Shown here one piece after another: positions 10,881 to 23,937 of a stretch of 64,000 bases of DNA. The number at the start of each line of letters is the position of its first letter. Position 1 is the first letter of the stretch. The notes below the pieces were generated by a model, which worked only from the letters and a program-made list of their open reading frames with translations, was not told where the DNA came from and did not search any database. The translations under genes and the position numbers were made by a program. Source of the stretch: Dichetophora obliterata (Eukaryota > Arthropoda > Insecta > Diptera > Sciomyzidae); assembly GCA_963920525.1 (NCBI GenBank), contig OY986436.1, forward strand, positions 93,551,910-93,615,909, written 5' to 3'.

Positions 10881-11669
10881 GGACAGAAGATCGTGTCAGC
10901 TAAACGTGGAGATTAGTCATTACTCGACAATCGACGTTATAACCTCGATGTTCTGACCACGCGTGTGAAGAAAAAAAACTAAAAGTTAAAAAGACACTTA
11001 AACAGAAACAAAAAGTGAAATTCTCATTAAATCATTCTTATTATTAAAATTTTAGTAAAATGCTATTAAATTAAATAGAAGAAAAAAAAGCAAAAATACT
11101 TAAAGATGAAAACAAAGAAAACTAAGTTAAAGTAAAGAATAAAAGTATAAAATTATGTGCATAAAATCGCGGTAAAGAAAAAAAAAACGCAGTGCAGTTT
11201 ATTGCAACAAAAAGAAAAAAACAAAATGTTGCTTCTAAAATCGGTATACATAGCCGATAATTAAGTCATTCAGGCTTATAGCGTGTGATTTTCAGATTTT
11301 CTTCGAATTAAATGTTTCTTTAAAAAAATAACTAAAATAAAGTTTAAAAATTAAATTTAATGGATAACTTAAGGTAGAATATTTTCATAGTTAATTAATT
11401 TGTCGAGTGAAATAAGAAAAAAAATAAAATCTGACAAAGTAAAATAATTTATGTCATGCAACAAAAAAAAAAAAGAAACCGAAAAGAAAAAAAAATCGCA
11501 AGTTGGTCACGATCAGGGTAATAAAGAGCGTTAGCAACATGTTGCGGTGCCAAAAATTGAGGCAGGTCAGTTCTTGCTAGCAATAAAAATTAACCAACTT
11601 AGATTCCACAGCGAACGCGAGAAAGATCTTTCGCCGTGGGGCTGCTAAACAACAACAACAACGCAAGTA
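10880..11669 (+). other. Candidate untranslated first exon with splice donor
   Basis: The stretch is A-rich on the plus strand, has no long ORF, and ends in a (CAA) run followed by a strong donor (CGCAA/GTAAGT at 11664-11674). A 'GGTCAGTTC' at about 11565 resembles an initiator. This composition is common in long 5' untranslated exons of flies. No downstream coding exon is recognised in the window, so the call is tentative. It could be plain non-coding DNA. Confidence 0.25.
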
Positions 11670-11674
11670 AGTCT

Positions 11675-14230
11675 TTGTCACTTGTATGTATGTATGTACC
11701 AATTTTAGTTTTTAATTGGATCAAGGTTTTTCGTAACTTAACTAATGGCCTTGATCTTGAACTTCAACTTGCATTTTTTTTGTCAATTCTTTTGCATTAA
11801 CCCTTTACTGGGCACAAAATAATGTAATAACATAAAAATGAGCTGTATTATTTTGCGATTTTCTTTGTTTTTAATTAATTTAAATTATTTCTATACACTT
11901 CTATACTATTGTTAATGACATTAATAATTTTTTTTATTAATCTAATATTTTTTTTTCTCTAAAATTCATTGGCTTAACATAGATGTTTTTTTTAAATACT
12001 TGCGTAATCTTATTGTTAGCCAACATACTATAGTTTTACTGAAAAAAAAATAATCAATGGAGTTAATTATAGAAAACTTTGTAGCCACAAACTGAACTTG
12101 TTAAATAAATAAAAAAAAATGAAATTCTAACTTAATCATATTTTGGTTTCAACGCATGGCAGCAGTAGCCTGATTTGGTTCGTGGGGTCAGAATGAAAAT
12201 TCTTTTGGTAAATTATCTGACCATGGCTGGGAGGGCGGAAATTTGGTGTTGGTTCATCTTTACACCAAACGTTAATTTTTTTTAAACCCGCTTTACGAAA
12301 TGCAATGAGCTAGATTTTCTAATGTTGTCCTTTTGGCTTCTATCAGTCCTCTCTTTTTCCTGTTCCTCGAGCACGCGTAAATTAAAATAATAATTCAAAC
12401 ACTAATGGGTCGAAATATCAGATAGAGGGTAGAACCCAACCCAATTGCCGACGAGCAAAGCCGTGAGTCGATGCATGCTAACCTTCTAAGCTGAGAAAAA
12501 CAAAAAAAAAACAAAAGAATGTCTTCATTCCAAAAGATAAAAAGATCATTAAAACTAGATAACTCATTATAGAAAAAAAAAACGTTATATGTTACAAGTT
12601 TCAAGTGACAGCTGCGAAACAAGCATGGAAATTTTCACAAAATGTTCATGAGACAGTACTCTGTTCCTCTGCGTCAAATTATCGCAACATGTTTCTGAGC
12701 AATATTTTTTCACGACAATTTAATTGTACTGCCTAGTTATTTTGAAGTGATAAGAGAGATATCATATGAGATCTCCCAACTTATTCTCTGAGTCTCTCTG
12801 AGAAACGTTGTCATAGAATTCCCTCGCAACAAACTTTAAGCCAGATATTTCACGCAACAAATAAATAGATGTTGCCAGCGAAATTTCACGCAAACAAACA
12901 GAGTGCTACGCTTAAGAATCCACAGGAATAGGCATTTTCATATATTTTTCCAAAAACGAACGAAAGCATTTATTTGAAAGCTTTTTTGAATATATGCCGA
13001 AAGGACTCTACATAATTCGTTGCTAAAATCACTCTTTTTAAAATTCCTGTCGTCATAATTGCTGCACTTTGCACTCTGCACATGCTGTTCAACATTAAAT
13101 TATCTTGCAGCAGAAACTTTTAAATTACATATTTTACAGAAAAGCATAGTTACATCAGACGAAAATATATCTGCACCAAATTCTGATATGCCTATGTTTT
13201 TATTGAGTACGAAATGTATAAAAGAGGTAATAAAACCTGCTCAATAGCAACACTTATCGATTGATAAAGTACTAAAAGTAGCAAACAGTTTACTAGTTTT
13301 CTGGGATCATATGACTGTGGTCATAACATGCATTGGTCACTGAGCTCATTAAACGCAAAAAGTGCGTAAAAAAGGACGTGATCGGGGATCATATGACCGG
13401 CACCATAACATAGCCAATACAAAACCTCAAAAAGGGACACTTGTTGGTCGTTTAGTTTTTGGCATTTTAAATAATTAATTCGACTGCTAAGGGGCATGTC
13501 ACACATTGTCCGCTTGTCTGTCAAACATTGGAATTTTCGCCATTTTTTCTCTCTTTCATTGTTTTTTCCACGGTATGCTAAACATAGTTTTCTGTTCGAT
13601 AATGGCGGAAGTAAAATTTACTACGTATTTGATACCACTTCGTGCAGACAATTATCCTTTATGCAATCGATTCAATAAAAGGGGTACCCTCTATAGATTA
13701 TTTGTAAGTGGTTTTATTTGCATTTCAAATGGATGGGTTGAATTCTCATCTTCTGGGGTTAAAATTAATTAGATTGGCCAATATATATGCAGGAAATATA
13801 TCCACATGTAGTGTGGGCGCTAAAATAAAATTATGCTGCACTTCCTAGCACACTATCAACATTGTTAACTCTAATTGTGTTAAACTAAAAAAAAATAATG
13901 CTTACAACACATATGCAGATATGTACAAATTGTATGTGATGCGCTTTCCTATAATTTTTAGTAATAATTCAATAATAAACAACAAACATAGCATTACTGA
14001 TGAATTCAAATAGTATATTTCCTAATGCAGTGCAGTTTTATTACTACTAAACGTAAAACATCAAGAAAATGCAACCGTTGTCCGAATTGTTTTCAGCTTT
14101 GGACCGTGAACATATTTTGTCGGTTGCTTAGAAATTTTTGGATGACAGAGACGCTCTCTCAATTTCAAGTTTTTTCTTTACCTGCGGGAACAACAACTAA
14201 TTTATCCGTGTATGTTAAGTGTGACATGAG
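11675..14230. other. Unassigned, largely unique-looking sequence
   Basis: A short (TATG)n run lies at about 11684-11697. The word 'gggatcatatgac' occurs at about 13301 and 13384 some 80 bp apart. No coding sequence or transposon is recognised. Confidence 0.4.
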
Positions 14231-14235
14231 CCTAA

Positions 14236-14365
14236 CTGCCCTGTTCACACTTATCAAATCGTTTGTCAAATCCAATAGAACAACGTGGGAATTAAATGGA
14301 AATTTCACGTTGTTCTTTTGTATTTGATAAACGATTTGATGAGCGGTTTGAAATGTGAATACCCC
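14236..14365. mobile_element. MITE with long imperfect inverted arms (130 bp)
   Basis: Two arms of about 50-60 bp are inverted copies that share 'atcaaatcgttt' and 'agaacaacgtg' blocks around a short spacer. TAA trinucleotides flank the element (14233-14235 and 14366-14368), as in Harbinger-type MITEs. The outermost bases of the two ends match only loosely. Confidence 0.55.
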
Positions 14366-14402
14366 TAACTACGTCAAATTGCATCGAAGCACAAATCATG
14401 TG

Positions 14403-14850
14403 TGAACCTCTCTCGTAAGGCCAATTCTTGAATATACATCAGTTATATGGAACCCACAACATAATGTCTACATCGACGCCATAGAATCCGTTCAAAAACA
14501 GTTTTTACTTTTTGCTTTACGTCATAGTCGTTGGAACCCCAATATTATGCTTCCATCGTATGAAATACGCCTTAAAATTATTTTACTACTTCCCTAAGAA
14601 GCAGAAAATTATGCTTAATATCATGTTTCTGTATAAATTACTTCGTGGCGAGATTAATTCGGAATATATCATCTCAGCTCTAAATTTTAACATCCCAAGG
14701 AGAGGAACTAGACATTTTCTGTGTTTTCAAGTTGAGTCAGTGCAGTTATAATTACGCTAGTTACGCAGTTATTAATAGTGATTTCAATGATAACTTCAAC
14801 ATGATTAATTTTCTGATTCGGTAGACGTTTAAAAACGGAAAATTATATTA
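14403..14850 (+). pseudogene. LINE 3' fragment, jockey-like reverse transcriptase C-terminus
   Basis: Translation gives 'LVRPILEYTSVIWNP' then 'YIDAIESVQKQFLLFALRH' and, after a frameshift near 14598, 'IMLNIMFLYKLLRGEINS'. This is the region downstream of the polymerase domain in jockey-clade LINE ORF2 proteins. Nothing upstream belongs to it, so the copy is 5'-truncated, as is usual for LINEs. It is a different family from the LINE at 45148-47230. Confidence 0.75.
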
Positions 14851-16430
14851 CATTTAAATAATGAAATCAATTTAACTTCATCCTAGTATACCTAACGCAG
14901 TTTTAAAATGATGTAATATCGGAAATTGAGATTGTTCTGTTTCTCCTTTTTGTATCGATATTATGTTTTATATTTAAATATATTTTTATCATATTTATAT
15001 ATTTTATATTTATATTTATAATTTATAATTATATTTTATTAAGTAAGCACCATCAAATATGAATCGTTTTTAAAACTTACTTTTTAATTATTCAATATTT
15101 TAATTTTAAATTGAATTGTGATTTACGTGCTCACGAGGTTTTCTGATTTGAAATTAGACTGAACTCACACTATCACCTGGATTGGTGTGCCAGAGTATAT
15201 CTTTTCCACACAAGTTTATGCCTGCGTTGGCCCAAATGCATATCCAACTAATTGGGATTTTGATTTGGCAGATATGAGATTTATCTTATTTCCACGTAGG
15301 TCCTTGGGTTGGACAATGGCCGCAGACCAGTTAAAATGAGTTTATTGTTTTGGATTGTTTTTGAAATCAGGATTGTTTTTCGGGTACCTTTAATTGATAA
15401 TCACTATAATGTAATTTGATGTTGCTGATTTATATAGAATTAAATATACTTAAATACGCGTTTTTTATATATTAAATTTTTAAGTTCCGCTGAAAAGCCA
15501 ATTAATGTTCTTAGTGGAAAATCCTAATTGCCAATATGGGGTATGTTTAGTACGTAGGTGCATTCTGTCTGTCCCGGCTGATCCGGCAGGATCTAGAGTG
15601 TAAATCGTGCATGCGTATAGGTCGGTTATACGTATCTTTGGAAGATTCATACCTCCGGGCGAATCAAAAAAAAACATGAAGTAAATGAGGATGTAAAATA
15701 ACGAAGTAAAAACTTTTAGAAACTAAATAAAAAATGCAATTTAAATAACAAAATCCCTTATTTAAAATATAAAATGATGAAATGTTACCAATAATGCTCT
15801 TAAAAGTAAAAAATGCATTATAAACGAAAATAATGTGGAAAATGACAAAAATAGCAAAATAACAATTGGATTTTTGAACTGTACGTTTAATGAAACGGAT
15901 TTTGGTGTTTATAAGCAATGTCTACCTCTATCTAAAAAAATACATTTTACTATAACTTCCGAGCCCCAGTTATAACATATTTAAGGCCTTAAGGGCGAAC
16001 CTGCTCCAGTTTTTTTAAAAACTGAGAGTATTTATAACATTGAATGAAATTACATATTGAAATTTATATTTAAATGTATACATAAACATTTTTTAATAAG
16101 AAGAGAAAATTAAATTGTGGCGCTACAGCTGCTCAAACTTGGCTCCTTCAATTTGTGCTGTGGAATGCCCTGCCCCTTGCAGTCAACTGAAATCAACGAA
16201 AAAAAAAGTTTTTCATTAATATAAGTTATTTCGCTTTGCATATGCACACCTGTTTTATAAGAAAAAAAATGCAAATTTTAACACAAAAATAAAAAAAGTA
16301 CAATTTTTTTTATAAACAAATTGTTGTAAACAATATTTCTAGTATTAATTAAAACTAACTCTTAGGTATAAGCAAAGGCTAATAAGTTGGTATCTTAATT
16401 TCTTTTTAAGTTATAGTCCACAGCGCGGGA
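14850..16430. other. Unassigned sequence
   Basis: No gene is recognised. Open stretches at 15480-15677 and 15664-15918 on the minus strand look random (lysine/phenylalanine-rich, no motif). Confidence 0.4.
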
Positions 16431-16437
16431 AAAACAT

Positions 16438-16904
16438 AGGTTTGTTTCCGTACTAACTTCAAGTAAAGTTCAAGTAATAGAGAGTAACTTGATTGTCTGT
16501 CAAAATGAGAATATTTCTCAAAAAGTACGGAAACGACTTCAAGTAAGTTTCAAGTTGTTCACGCCTTTTTGCAACAGAAAAAATTTATTGTTGCTTGAAA
16601 TTATTAGTTTATTCGTAAACTAGTAAAAAACACTTTGTTCGTATAAAAAACAATAATACTTGCATTAAATGATAGGAATCATTTTTATTTTACAAAACAA
16701 AATATTGATCTTATTATTTGACATTCAGCCGTTTGTAGCTTGAAATTCGTGATCGAAAATTTTTTTCAAGTATAGTTCAAGTAATTGTAATAGAATAGAG
16801 AGTGACATTTTGATTGTTCTTCCTCTCTCTCGAGCTTGAAAAATGTGTTAAGAAACGCTTTCATAAAATTTCAAGTTACTTGAAGCGAGTACGGAGACAG
16901 ACCT
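16438..16904. mobile_element. MITE with 'ctccgtact...cttcaagtaa' ends (467 bp)
   Basis: The left end reads AGGTTTGTTTCCGTACT followed by 'aacttcaagtaa'. The right end, reversed, reads AGGTCTGTCTCCGTACT followed by 'cgcttcaagtaa'. A CAT trinucleotide sits on both sides (16435-16437 and 16905-16907), a possible 3-bp target duplication. Internally a 'caagtaat...agagagt' block appears on both sides. No transposase is present. Confidence 0.6.
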
Positions 16905-18215
16905 CATGTTTTGAGAAAAACGTGATTAAAGTTTTCGTTCTTGTACTCGGCGCTCTCGATGCTCATCACTTCAGTGACTTTCTAGGGACTTTTTAGACTT
17001 TCTATTGAGCTTAAAACATTGAAAATTTTCTTAACGTTGTAAATGAATTTTCAAAGAAAACAAAGCCAACAATTTAAAGCTCCAGAGCTGGTCCCCCCCT
17101 AAATTGTTCAACGAACTCAATCATGATTTTATAATATCAAACATAATTTTATAAGAAGAAGATAGTTTGTTTGTTTCAGATGAGAATGAAATTGGCAGAT
17201 AAAAACTTCAGGTAAGGTGATTGCATTCGTTTTACAAAATAATAAGGCATTATAAAAGAATTTTTTCCAGGCTTTATTTATTCAAGGTATACGACAATGA
17301 TAAGTTTCTGACTTATTGACTTCTTAACAACAAGAAAAAATACTTCATTATTCTATTATAACTGCAGTTGCGAATGCCTGTTGTGAATTAATTAGAAAAC
17401 TTTCCGTAAGTACATCAAAGGAACTCGCAAAAATCATGCAAACTATCGAAGCATTTGGATTGGTAGCCAAGAAGTGTCTGCACGCACATATCTATGATTA
17501 AGACATCAGTCTACTTCCAATTGAGAAAATCTGGCAGTACACGACTAAGAAACAATGAGAACAAAAATTATGCTGCAAAATATATTGTAGACAAAGTTAT
17601 GCTAAAAATGAAATGAGTTTCGTATAGCAAACAAAAGACAACAATTATATTTATTATTTGTTCCTGAAATAAGACACCCAAACTATGTTGGTTAAACGAT
17701 ACAGAAAGACACCCAAAGAACAATTTTATTAAGTTATATTATATGATTTTAATTTTTTAAAAATACTAGCTGATGTACCTGGTGTTGCCCTGAAAGTAAC
17801 TGATTAGTAAAACTGCACTAAATTTACCTATGAAATAAACATAGCATGGACTTTAAAAGACAGTTTTACATTAGCTCATCCAAACACTATTCCAATCATG
17901 GATAAATAGAGTTTATTTGATTAATATATTAGTTTGAGATTATGATTAGTGTTGCCATATTTTTGTTAATAAAAAAGTCATTGGTCGATTCAAAATACGT
18001 AATTTTAAAATATTTTCGAAAAACTAATAAATTAACGCATATTTTTATAAACATTAATTAATGCATAGTAGTGCAAAAAAAAATTTATATGTTATAGACA
18101 TACAGGGTTGCCCATATTCGACGGACCCATCTGGCAACGCCATATATTTCATACAACACAAAACAAAACATCAATAAGTTGAACTTATTTAGTAGCTTGC
18201 ACTTTGTACACTTTG
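16905..18215. other. Unassigned sequence 5' of the BEL element
   Basis: No gene is recognised. The stretch at 18105-18165 ('gttgcccatattcgacgg' and 'ctggcaacgcc') may be the outer part of the BEL long terminal repeat (LTR), but the 3' copy lacks it. Confidence 0.35.
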
Positions 18216-18219
18216 TTGA

Positions 18220-18400
18220 AAACATTGTAACTTATACTTTAAAAAAAATAACTATGTTAATTGTCAGTAAAAAAAATTTGTAAAACTTCAAATGAAATAT
18301 TTTTAAACTGAAATTTTTCAATAAAATTTTATCAGTTGGAAAAATAAATTTGCAAACGAGACTATAAATTTTGAAATTCATAATAAATTAAAATCCACTC
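18220..18400 (+). repeat. BEL/Pao LTR-related segment, 5' copy
   Basis: About 180 bp from 'attgtaacttatacttt' to 'aaatccactc' match 23513-23700 in the same orientation with scattered differences. The two lie on either side of the BEL coding region, as LTRs do. The outer edges are degraded, so the true LTR ends are not fixed. Confidence 0.7.
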
Positions 18401-18424
18401 AATCTTCAAAATTTATAAAATAAA

Positions 18425-21400
18425 ATGTTCGTTTGCCATTCACCACGTAAAGAAGCTGTTAAGGCCAGCAGTTGCGGACTATGCAAAATGGAAGATAATA
18501 TGGAAATGGTCCAATGCGATTTGTGTGATCATTTTACCTGGTATCATTTTACATGCGCTGAAGTTACAAGATCCATAGAAAACTATGAATGGAGATGTTC
18601 CGAGTGCTCTAAAAAGGCGGCAGTTAACAAAAAAGCAAACAAACACGCAATATGCAATTAAAAAACAAGATCAGTTCGTTGAAGTACATCATCACCAAAG
18701 AAAAGGACAAACTACCTCGAGCTACAACGTCTAGAAGAGGAAAATGAATTGTTGTTGCAACGCATCGACAAGGAGAAAAACTTGGAACGCATCGAACAAG
18801 AGAAACAGTTGCAGCGCATCCACCAGGAGAAAAAAACTTTCTCAATCGAAAATTTGAAATTCTACACGTGTACAAAACGTACACAAGAATGGATTTCAAA
18901 ACTACAAATTCCTTTACACAAAGAAGTTAACTATACAAATCTTCAAGAGATCAAAAAATCCGAAAAGAGATCCAGAAGGAGGAAACTCAGAGAGAAAATG
19001 AAGCAGTTTTGTCAAAAGCTCAACTTTCTGCACGTCAAGCTCTGTCGAAGAAACTACCTACGTTTGCTGGAAAACCTAAAGAATGGCCTTTGTTCTTTAG
19101 TTCATTTATGGAAAGTAACAAACTTTATGGGTTTTCAAATGCCGAAAATCTCTTGCGATAACAAAGGTACTTAAAAGGAAAGGCATTTGACGTGGCTGCC
19201 ATCTTACGATGCCCAAAAATGTTCTTGAAGATATTCGAACGCTTAAAATGATGTTTGGCTGACCAAAGATCATTATCAACTCCATGCTGGATAAGATTTG
19301 AACTGAAGTTGCACGGAAACCAGATAAACTTGACACTCTCGTTAGCTATGCAATTTCAGTTTGAAAATTTATGTTCTACTATAGAGGCTTCTGGATTGGT
19401 GGCACACATGAATAATCCAATGCTGTTGCAAGATCTCGTGGACAAGCTACCAGCGCAGACAAAATTTAATTTGGCAATGTACGTTACAAAGCGAAAATTT
19501 CTATATTTTCTAAATGGCTGTTTGAAATTGTTGAAGCAGTAACAAAAGTAAGTCTGTCTATTATTTCTATTAAAACTAGTGGAAATTTGCATACACACGA
19601 AGCGAAAACAAGACCAACGATTCAAAGCACATGTTCTTAATATGGTAACGGTCACCTAATTCATGCATGCGAAAAGTTTACTCGCATGAAGTTAGCTGAC
19701 CGATGGGACAAGGTTCGGCAGTTGTGGAAGTTGTGTTTAAAGAAGCACAGCAACTTCCGCTGCTCTGAAGATAAATGCTCCGTTCAAGATTGTGAGGCAC
19801 GACATCACAAGCTGCTACACAAATTTGTACAGAACCCAACAGTGGTCACAGCATACTCGAGTGCAAGTAACAGAAGAAACACTTTTTTAAAATTCTGCCC
19901 GTTACTTTGTACAGCAAGAACCGATTCATAGAGACCTTTGCATTCCTTGATGATGGTTCGAATGTAACGCTTATGGAAAAAGAAATCTGCAAGCAGTTAG
20001 AATTAGAAGGAGAAGCTAACAATCTCTGCTTAAAATGGACGTCGGAGACATCACGCATCGAAGAAGACTCAATGCAAGTTACCGTAGAGATTTCAAATCG
20101 TAACAGCAATGCAAAAAGTTATGAGCTAAATCATGTTCGCACGGCAGAAAAACTGTCACTACCAATACAAAGCATTAAAAAGGATTTAGCTGCGTATCCT
20201 CATTTGAAAAACATACCAATCGAGCCTTACACCAACGCAATACCACAGATTCTTATTGGTCTTAATAATTGCTATGTTTGTAATGCGATGAAGACAATTG
20301 AATGTAGTGCAAAAGAGCCCTGTGCATCTTAAACACGTCTGGGATGTGTTGTTCATGGCAGAGAAGAAAAATCTCAAGAGAATTCACTGGGATATCATCA
20401 GATCGAGAAATGCGACTGCGAGTACGAAATGGAAACTTTACATAAAATCGTTTCAGATTACCTGTCATTAGAAAACGTTGGACGTACGAAGGAGTTAGTG
20501 TCACCCGAAAATATACGTGCAAAGCTAGTGCTAGAAGAAACATCGAAACGCATCGGTAAGCGATTTGAAACGGGCTTAATTTGGAGAGAAGATATTCCCA
20601 AAATTCCAAATAGTTATCCGATGGTAATAAAACGACTACAATGTCTTGAAAAAAAAGCTTGATCCTCAACATCTTCCAATTATTTCTCAACAAATTAAAG
20701 ATTTGGTATATAAGGGTTATGCCCAAAAGCTGTCTGCAGAAGAGGTAACCCAATGTACATATGGGAAAATATGGTACCTTCCGATATTTACTGTCGTCAA
20801 TCCAAATAAGCCAGGTAAAGTTCGATTGGTCTGGGATGCTGCCAAAGTAAATAGAGTTTCTTTAAATTCAATGCTGCTCAAAGGTCCCGACTTATTGGCA
20901 CCACTGCTATCAGTCCTATATGGGCTTAAAATGAAAAAAAAAATTGCAATCTGTGCTGATATAAAGGAAATGTTTCATCAAGTTAAAATTCCTAAAGAAG
21001 ACCAAAATGCTCAGCAATTTTTATGGTATAACAAGGAAACAAAAATATGTCCTGATTTTGCAAGTGATGATCTTTGGTGCAGCATGTTCCCCAAGTTCAG
21101 CGCAATATATTAAGAACAAGAATGATGTGGAGTTTAAGCATATATATCTAAGAGCAATGGATTCTATAATACATCATCATTATGTAGACGATTTACTGGA
21201 TTGTGCAGATTCTGAAACTGAAGCAATAGAACTGGCAAAAGAGGTATCTTTTATTCATAGCAAAGGCGGATTCTTCATCAGAAACTGGAAATCAAACACA
21301 AAGACCGTTTTAGAAAGTTTGAGAGCATTGGAAGAAGATAATAATCAAGTGTCAATTGGTTCAAACACAGAAATGCGCAATGAGAAGGTATTAGGAATGT

Positions 21401-23479
21401 GGTGGTCGACTGATGAAGATGTCTTTACTTTTTCTCTCAAATTCAATCGGGTTAATACAGACATATTATCTGGAGTAAAGAGACCAAATAAAACTGACAT
21501 ATTAAGGTCTCTTATGTCTATACTTGATCCTCTTGGTTTCTTATCATCATTTGTGGTATACTTCAAAATATTGCTACAAGAAGCCTGGAGAACTACTAAA
21601 GAATGGACCGATGGATGAGGTGAATGACGATGTCTTCAAAAAATGGCTCATGTGGGTAAAAATGTTGCCAAATATTAAAACTGTGAGAGCTCCTTGGTGG
21701 TGCTCGATTTATCTGAACTCTACAGTACAACTTCACGTCTTTGTCGATGCAAATGAAAAGGTATATGCAGCAGTTGCATATTTTCGAATTACTTCTTCTG
21801 ATACCATACAGTGTACTCTGGTAAGTGCTAAAGTTAAAGTAGCTCCGAAGCAACCTGTATCTATTTCACGCATGGAACTCATGGCAGCTGTGTTAGGCGT
21901 TCGTTTAGCTAACACGATTTGCAGCAGTCATAATTTTTCATTAGAAAAGCCTTGGTTTTGGTCAGACTCAAACACCGTTTTGGCATGGTTGTGTGCAAAT
22001 CCAAGAAACTATGAGCCATTTGTAATGTTCCGAATTGGTGAAGTACTTGACCACAGTTAAATCTCTGAATAGAGATATATTTCCACTAAAGAAAACGATG
22101 CAAATGATGCTGCCAAGTGGAAAAATTCCTTTAAATTTGTCATGCAAAGTAGGTGGTTTAGTGACCCCATATTTTGGAAGCAGCTTAAATCTTCGTGGCC
22201 TCCAAAAAATTTGGAGATACTAAAATCATAAAAAGAACTAAGATTACATTTAATCATGGTTCACTCTTATCAGTTACCCAATCCAACTTTAATTGAATTT
22301 CATAGATTTTCTTTGTGGAAAAGATTGGTTAATACTATTTCCACGCTTTATACATTTTTACATACGTAAGAAATTCTATATACCTCGTCTAAGGGTTGAA
22401 CTAAACAAGGTACGTAAAAAATGCCAACTTTGTAAAAACAATAACGCGAAACCTGTTGTACCACAAATGGCAATACTACCAAAAGCTTTACTTACACCCT
22501 TCTCTCGTCCGTTTTCGTACGTAGGTCTTGACTACATTGGCTCAATACATGTTAAAGTAGCTCGACATGAAGAAAAACTTTTCTTTTAGTTTCTTTTTAC
22601 ATGTTTCGCGCAATTCGCGCAATACATTTATAAGTTGCACGCAATATGACAACTGACTGCTGCATAATAGCTATTCAGAATTTTATAGCTCGACGCGATA
22701 CTCCAATTGCATTTTTTCTGGTTTTTCTGATTTTTGTACAAACTTTCATGGAGCAGAAACCGAATTGAAAAATGCAATAAAAGAGCTAAACGTTGAAAAT
22801 ATTGCACTTAAATTTATTACTTCATCTACAACATGGTTTTTTAATCCACCAGCTGCACCACACATGGGTGGTAGCTGGGAACGATTGGTGCAATATGTGA
22901 AAAATTTTCTTCATCAAATATCTCCAAAATTTACCTTCAAAAATGACACATTATATAACGCATTACTGGAATGTGAACGTGTTGTAAACTCAAGACCTCT
23001 TACATATGTCGATTTGGATTCAACAACGGATGAAGTATACCAGGCCTCTTGCATATGTCGATTTGGATTCAACAACGGATGAACCAAATCATTTTCTGCT
23101 TGGTTCTTCCAATGGTGAGAAGCCATTATTGGAATTTACGAACAACGATTGCTTGTTAAGAAAAACTTGGAGAATGGTACAGTACTTTGCTGATATGTTT
23201 TGGAAACGCTGGGTTCAAGAATATCTCCCAACTCTTATCAAAATTACCAAATGGCATCAGAAATGCAACCCCCTGCAAATTGGTGATGTGGTAATTTTAA
23301 TTGATTCAAACCTACCAAGAAATAGTTGGCCCATGGGAGTAGTTAAATCCACATGCAAAGCAAAAGATGGTTATGTTAGAATTGCAACAGTTTTAACTAG
23401 AGGTGGAACCTTCAACCGGCCAGTGACAAAAATAGCGAAGTTGGATGTCAGGAAATCTGATGATGAAAAAGATGGTTAA
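18425..23479 (+). pseudogene. BEL/Pao retrotransposon gag-pol, decayed, with N-terminal PHD finger
   Basis: The coding order is Gag, protease, reverse transcriptase (RT), RNase H, integrase, all on the plus strand but broken by frameshifts and stops. A PHD finger opens the polyprotein (18425-18661: CGLC, CDLC, HFTC and CSEC as metal ligands). A coiled coil of repeated 'RIxxEK' units follows (about 18715-18830). The Gag core includes 'LPTFAGKPKEWPLFF' (about 19050) and 'LVDKLPAQTKFNLA' (about 19440). A Cys/His knuckle lies at about 19660-19830. The protease has 'AFLDDGSNVTL' (about 19930-19970). The RT has 'VVNPNKPGKVRLVWDAA' and the catalytic YVDD at 21181-21192. RNase H carries 'VFVDANEKVYAAVAY' (about 21740) and 'ISRMELMAAVLGVRLA'. 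The integrase has a CQLC finger (about 22420) and 'PPAAPHMGGSWERLV' (about 22850). The conserved C-terminal domain ends at 23479. It is a dead copy. Confidence 0.9.
22993..23090 (+). repeat. 49-bp tandem duplication in the BEL integrase
   Basis: The block beginning 'agacctcttacatatgtcga' at 22993 is repeated almost exactly 49 bp later. Because 49 is not a multiple of three, the duplication shifts the reading frame within the integrase region. Confidence 0.85.
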
Positions 23480-23512
23480 AACACGTGGTATTTTAACGAG
23501 GGGTAGAAATCG

Positions 23513-23700
23513 AAAATATTGTAACTTATACTTTAAAAAAAAATATTATGTTAATTGTCAGTAAAATAAAACTTTAGAACTTCAAATGAAAAATTTTAAA
23601 ATTGAAAATTTTCAACAAAATTTTATCAGTTGGAAAAATACATTTGTAAATGAGACAAGTGAGAGAGAAGTGATTCATAATAAATTGAAATCCACTCTCA
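23513..23700 (+). repeat. BEL/Pao LTR-related segment, 3' copy
   Basis: This is the same-orientation counterpart of 18220-18400. A purine run ('gagggg', about 23498) just upstream could be the polypurine tract. Diverged bases between the copies argue for an old insertion. Confidence 0.7.
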
Positions 23701-23937
23701 AAATATAGTTTCATTTCCAGCACTCTTCGTTCGAATTATGTCCTGTTTCGGATATAAAATATGCTTCCAACAAAATTGTATATCAGATAATTACCTTCAC
23801 TTACCAGCATTCAAAAATGCCGTTGACAATTTTAATGCTAAGCCAAACAGGAGCAGAGATATTGGCGAATGACCGATTTCGCACAACCTTGAACCCAAAT
23901 ATCTTCTATGCATAGATAGAGATAGACAGAGCTGCAG

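Noticed and set aside
14025..14327. Plus-strand ORF of 100 codons
   Set aside because: It overlaps a MITE's inverted arms and has no motif.
17766..17830. Possible repeat end ('actagctgatgtacctggtg')
   Set aside because: It resembles a start motif of a dispersed insect repeat, but too little follows to support a call.
20262..20753. Minus-strand ORF of 163 codons
   Set aside because: It lies antisense to the BEL protease/RT region, whose plus-strand motifs are clear, so it is a shadow frame.
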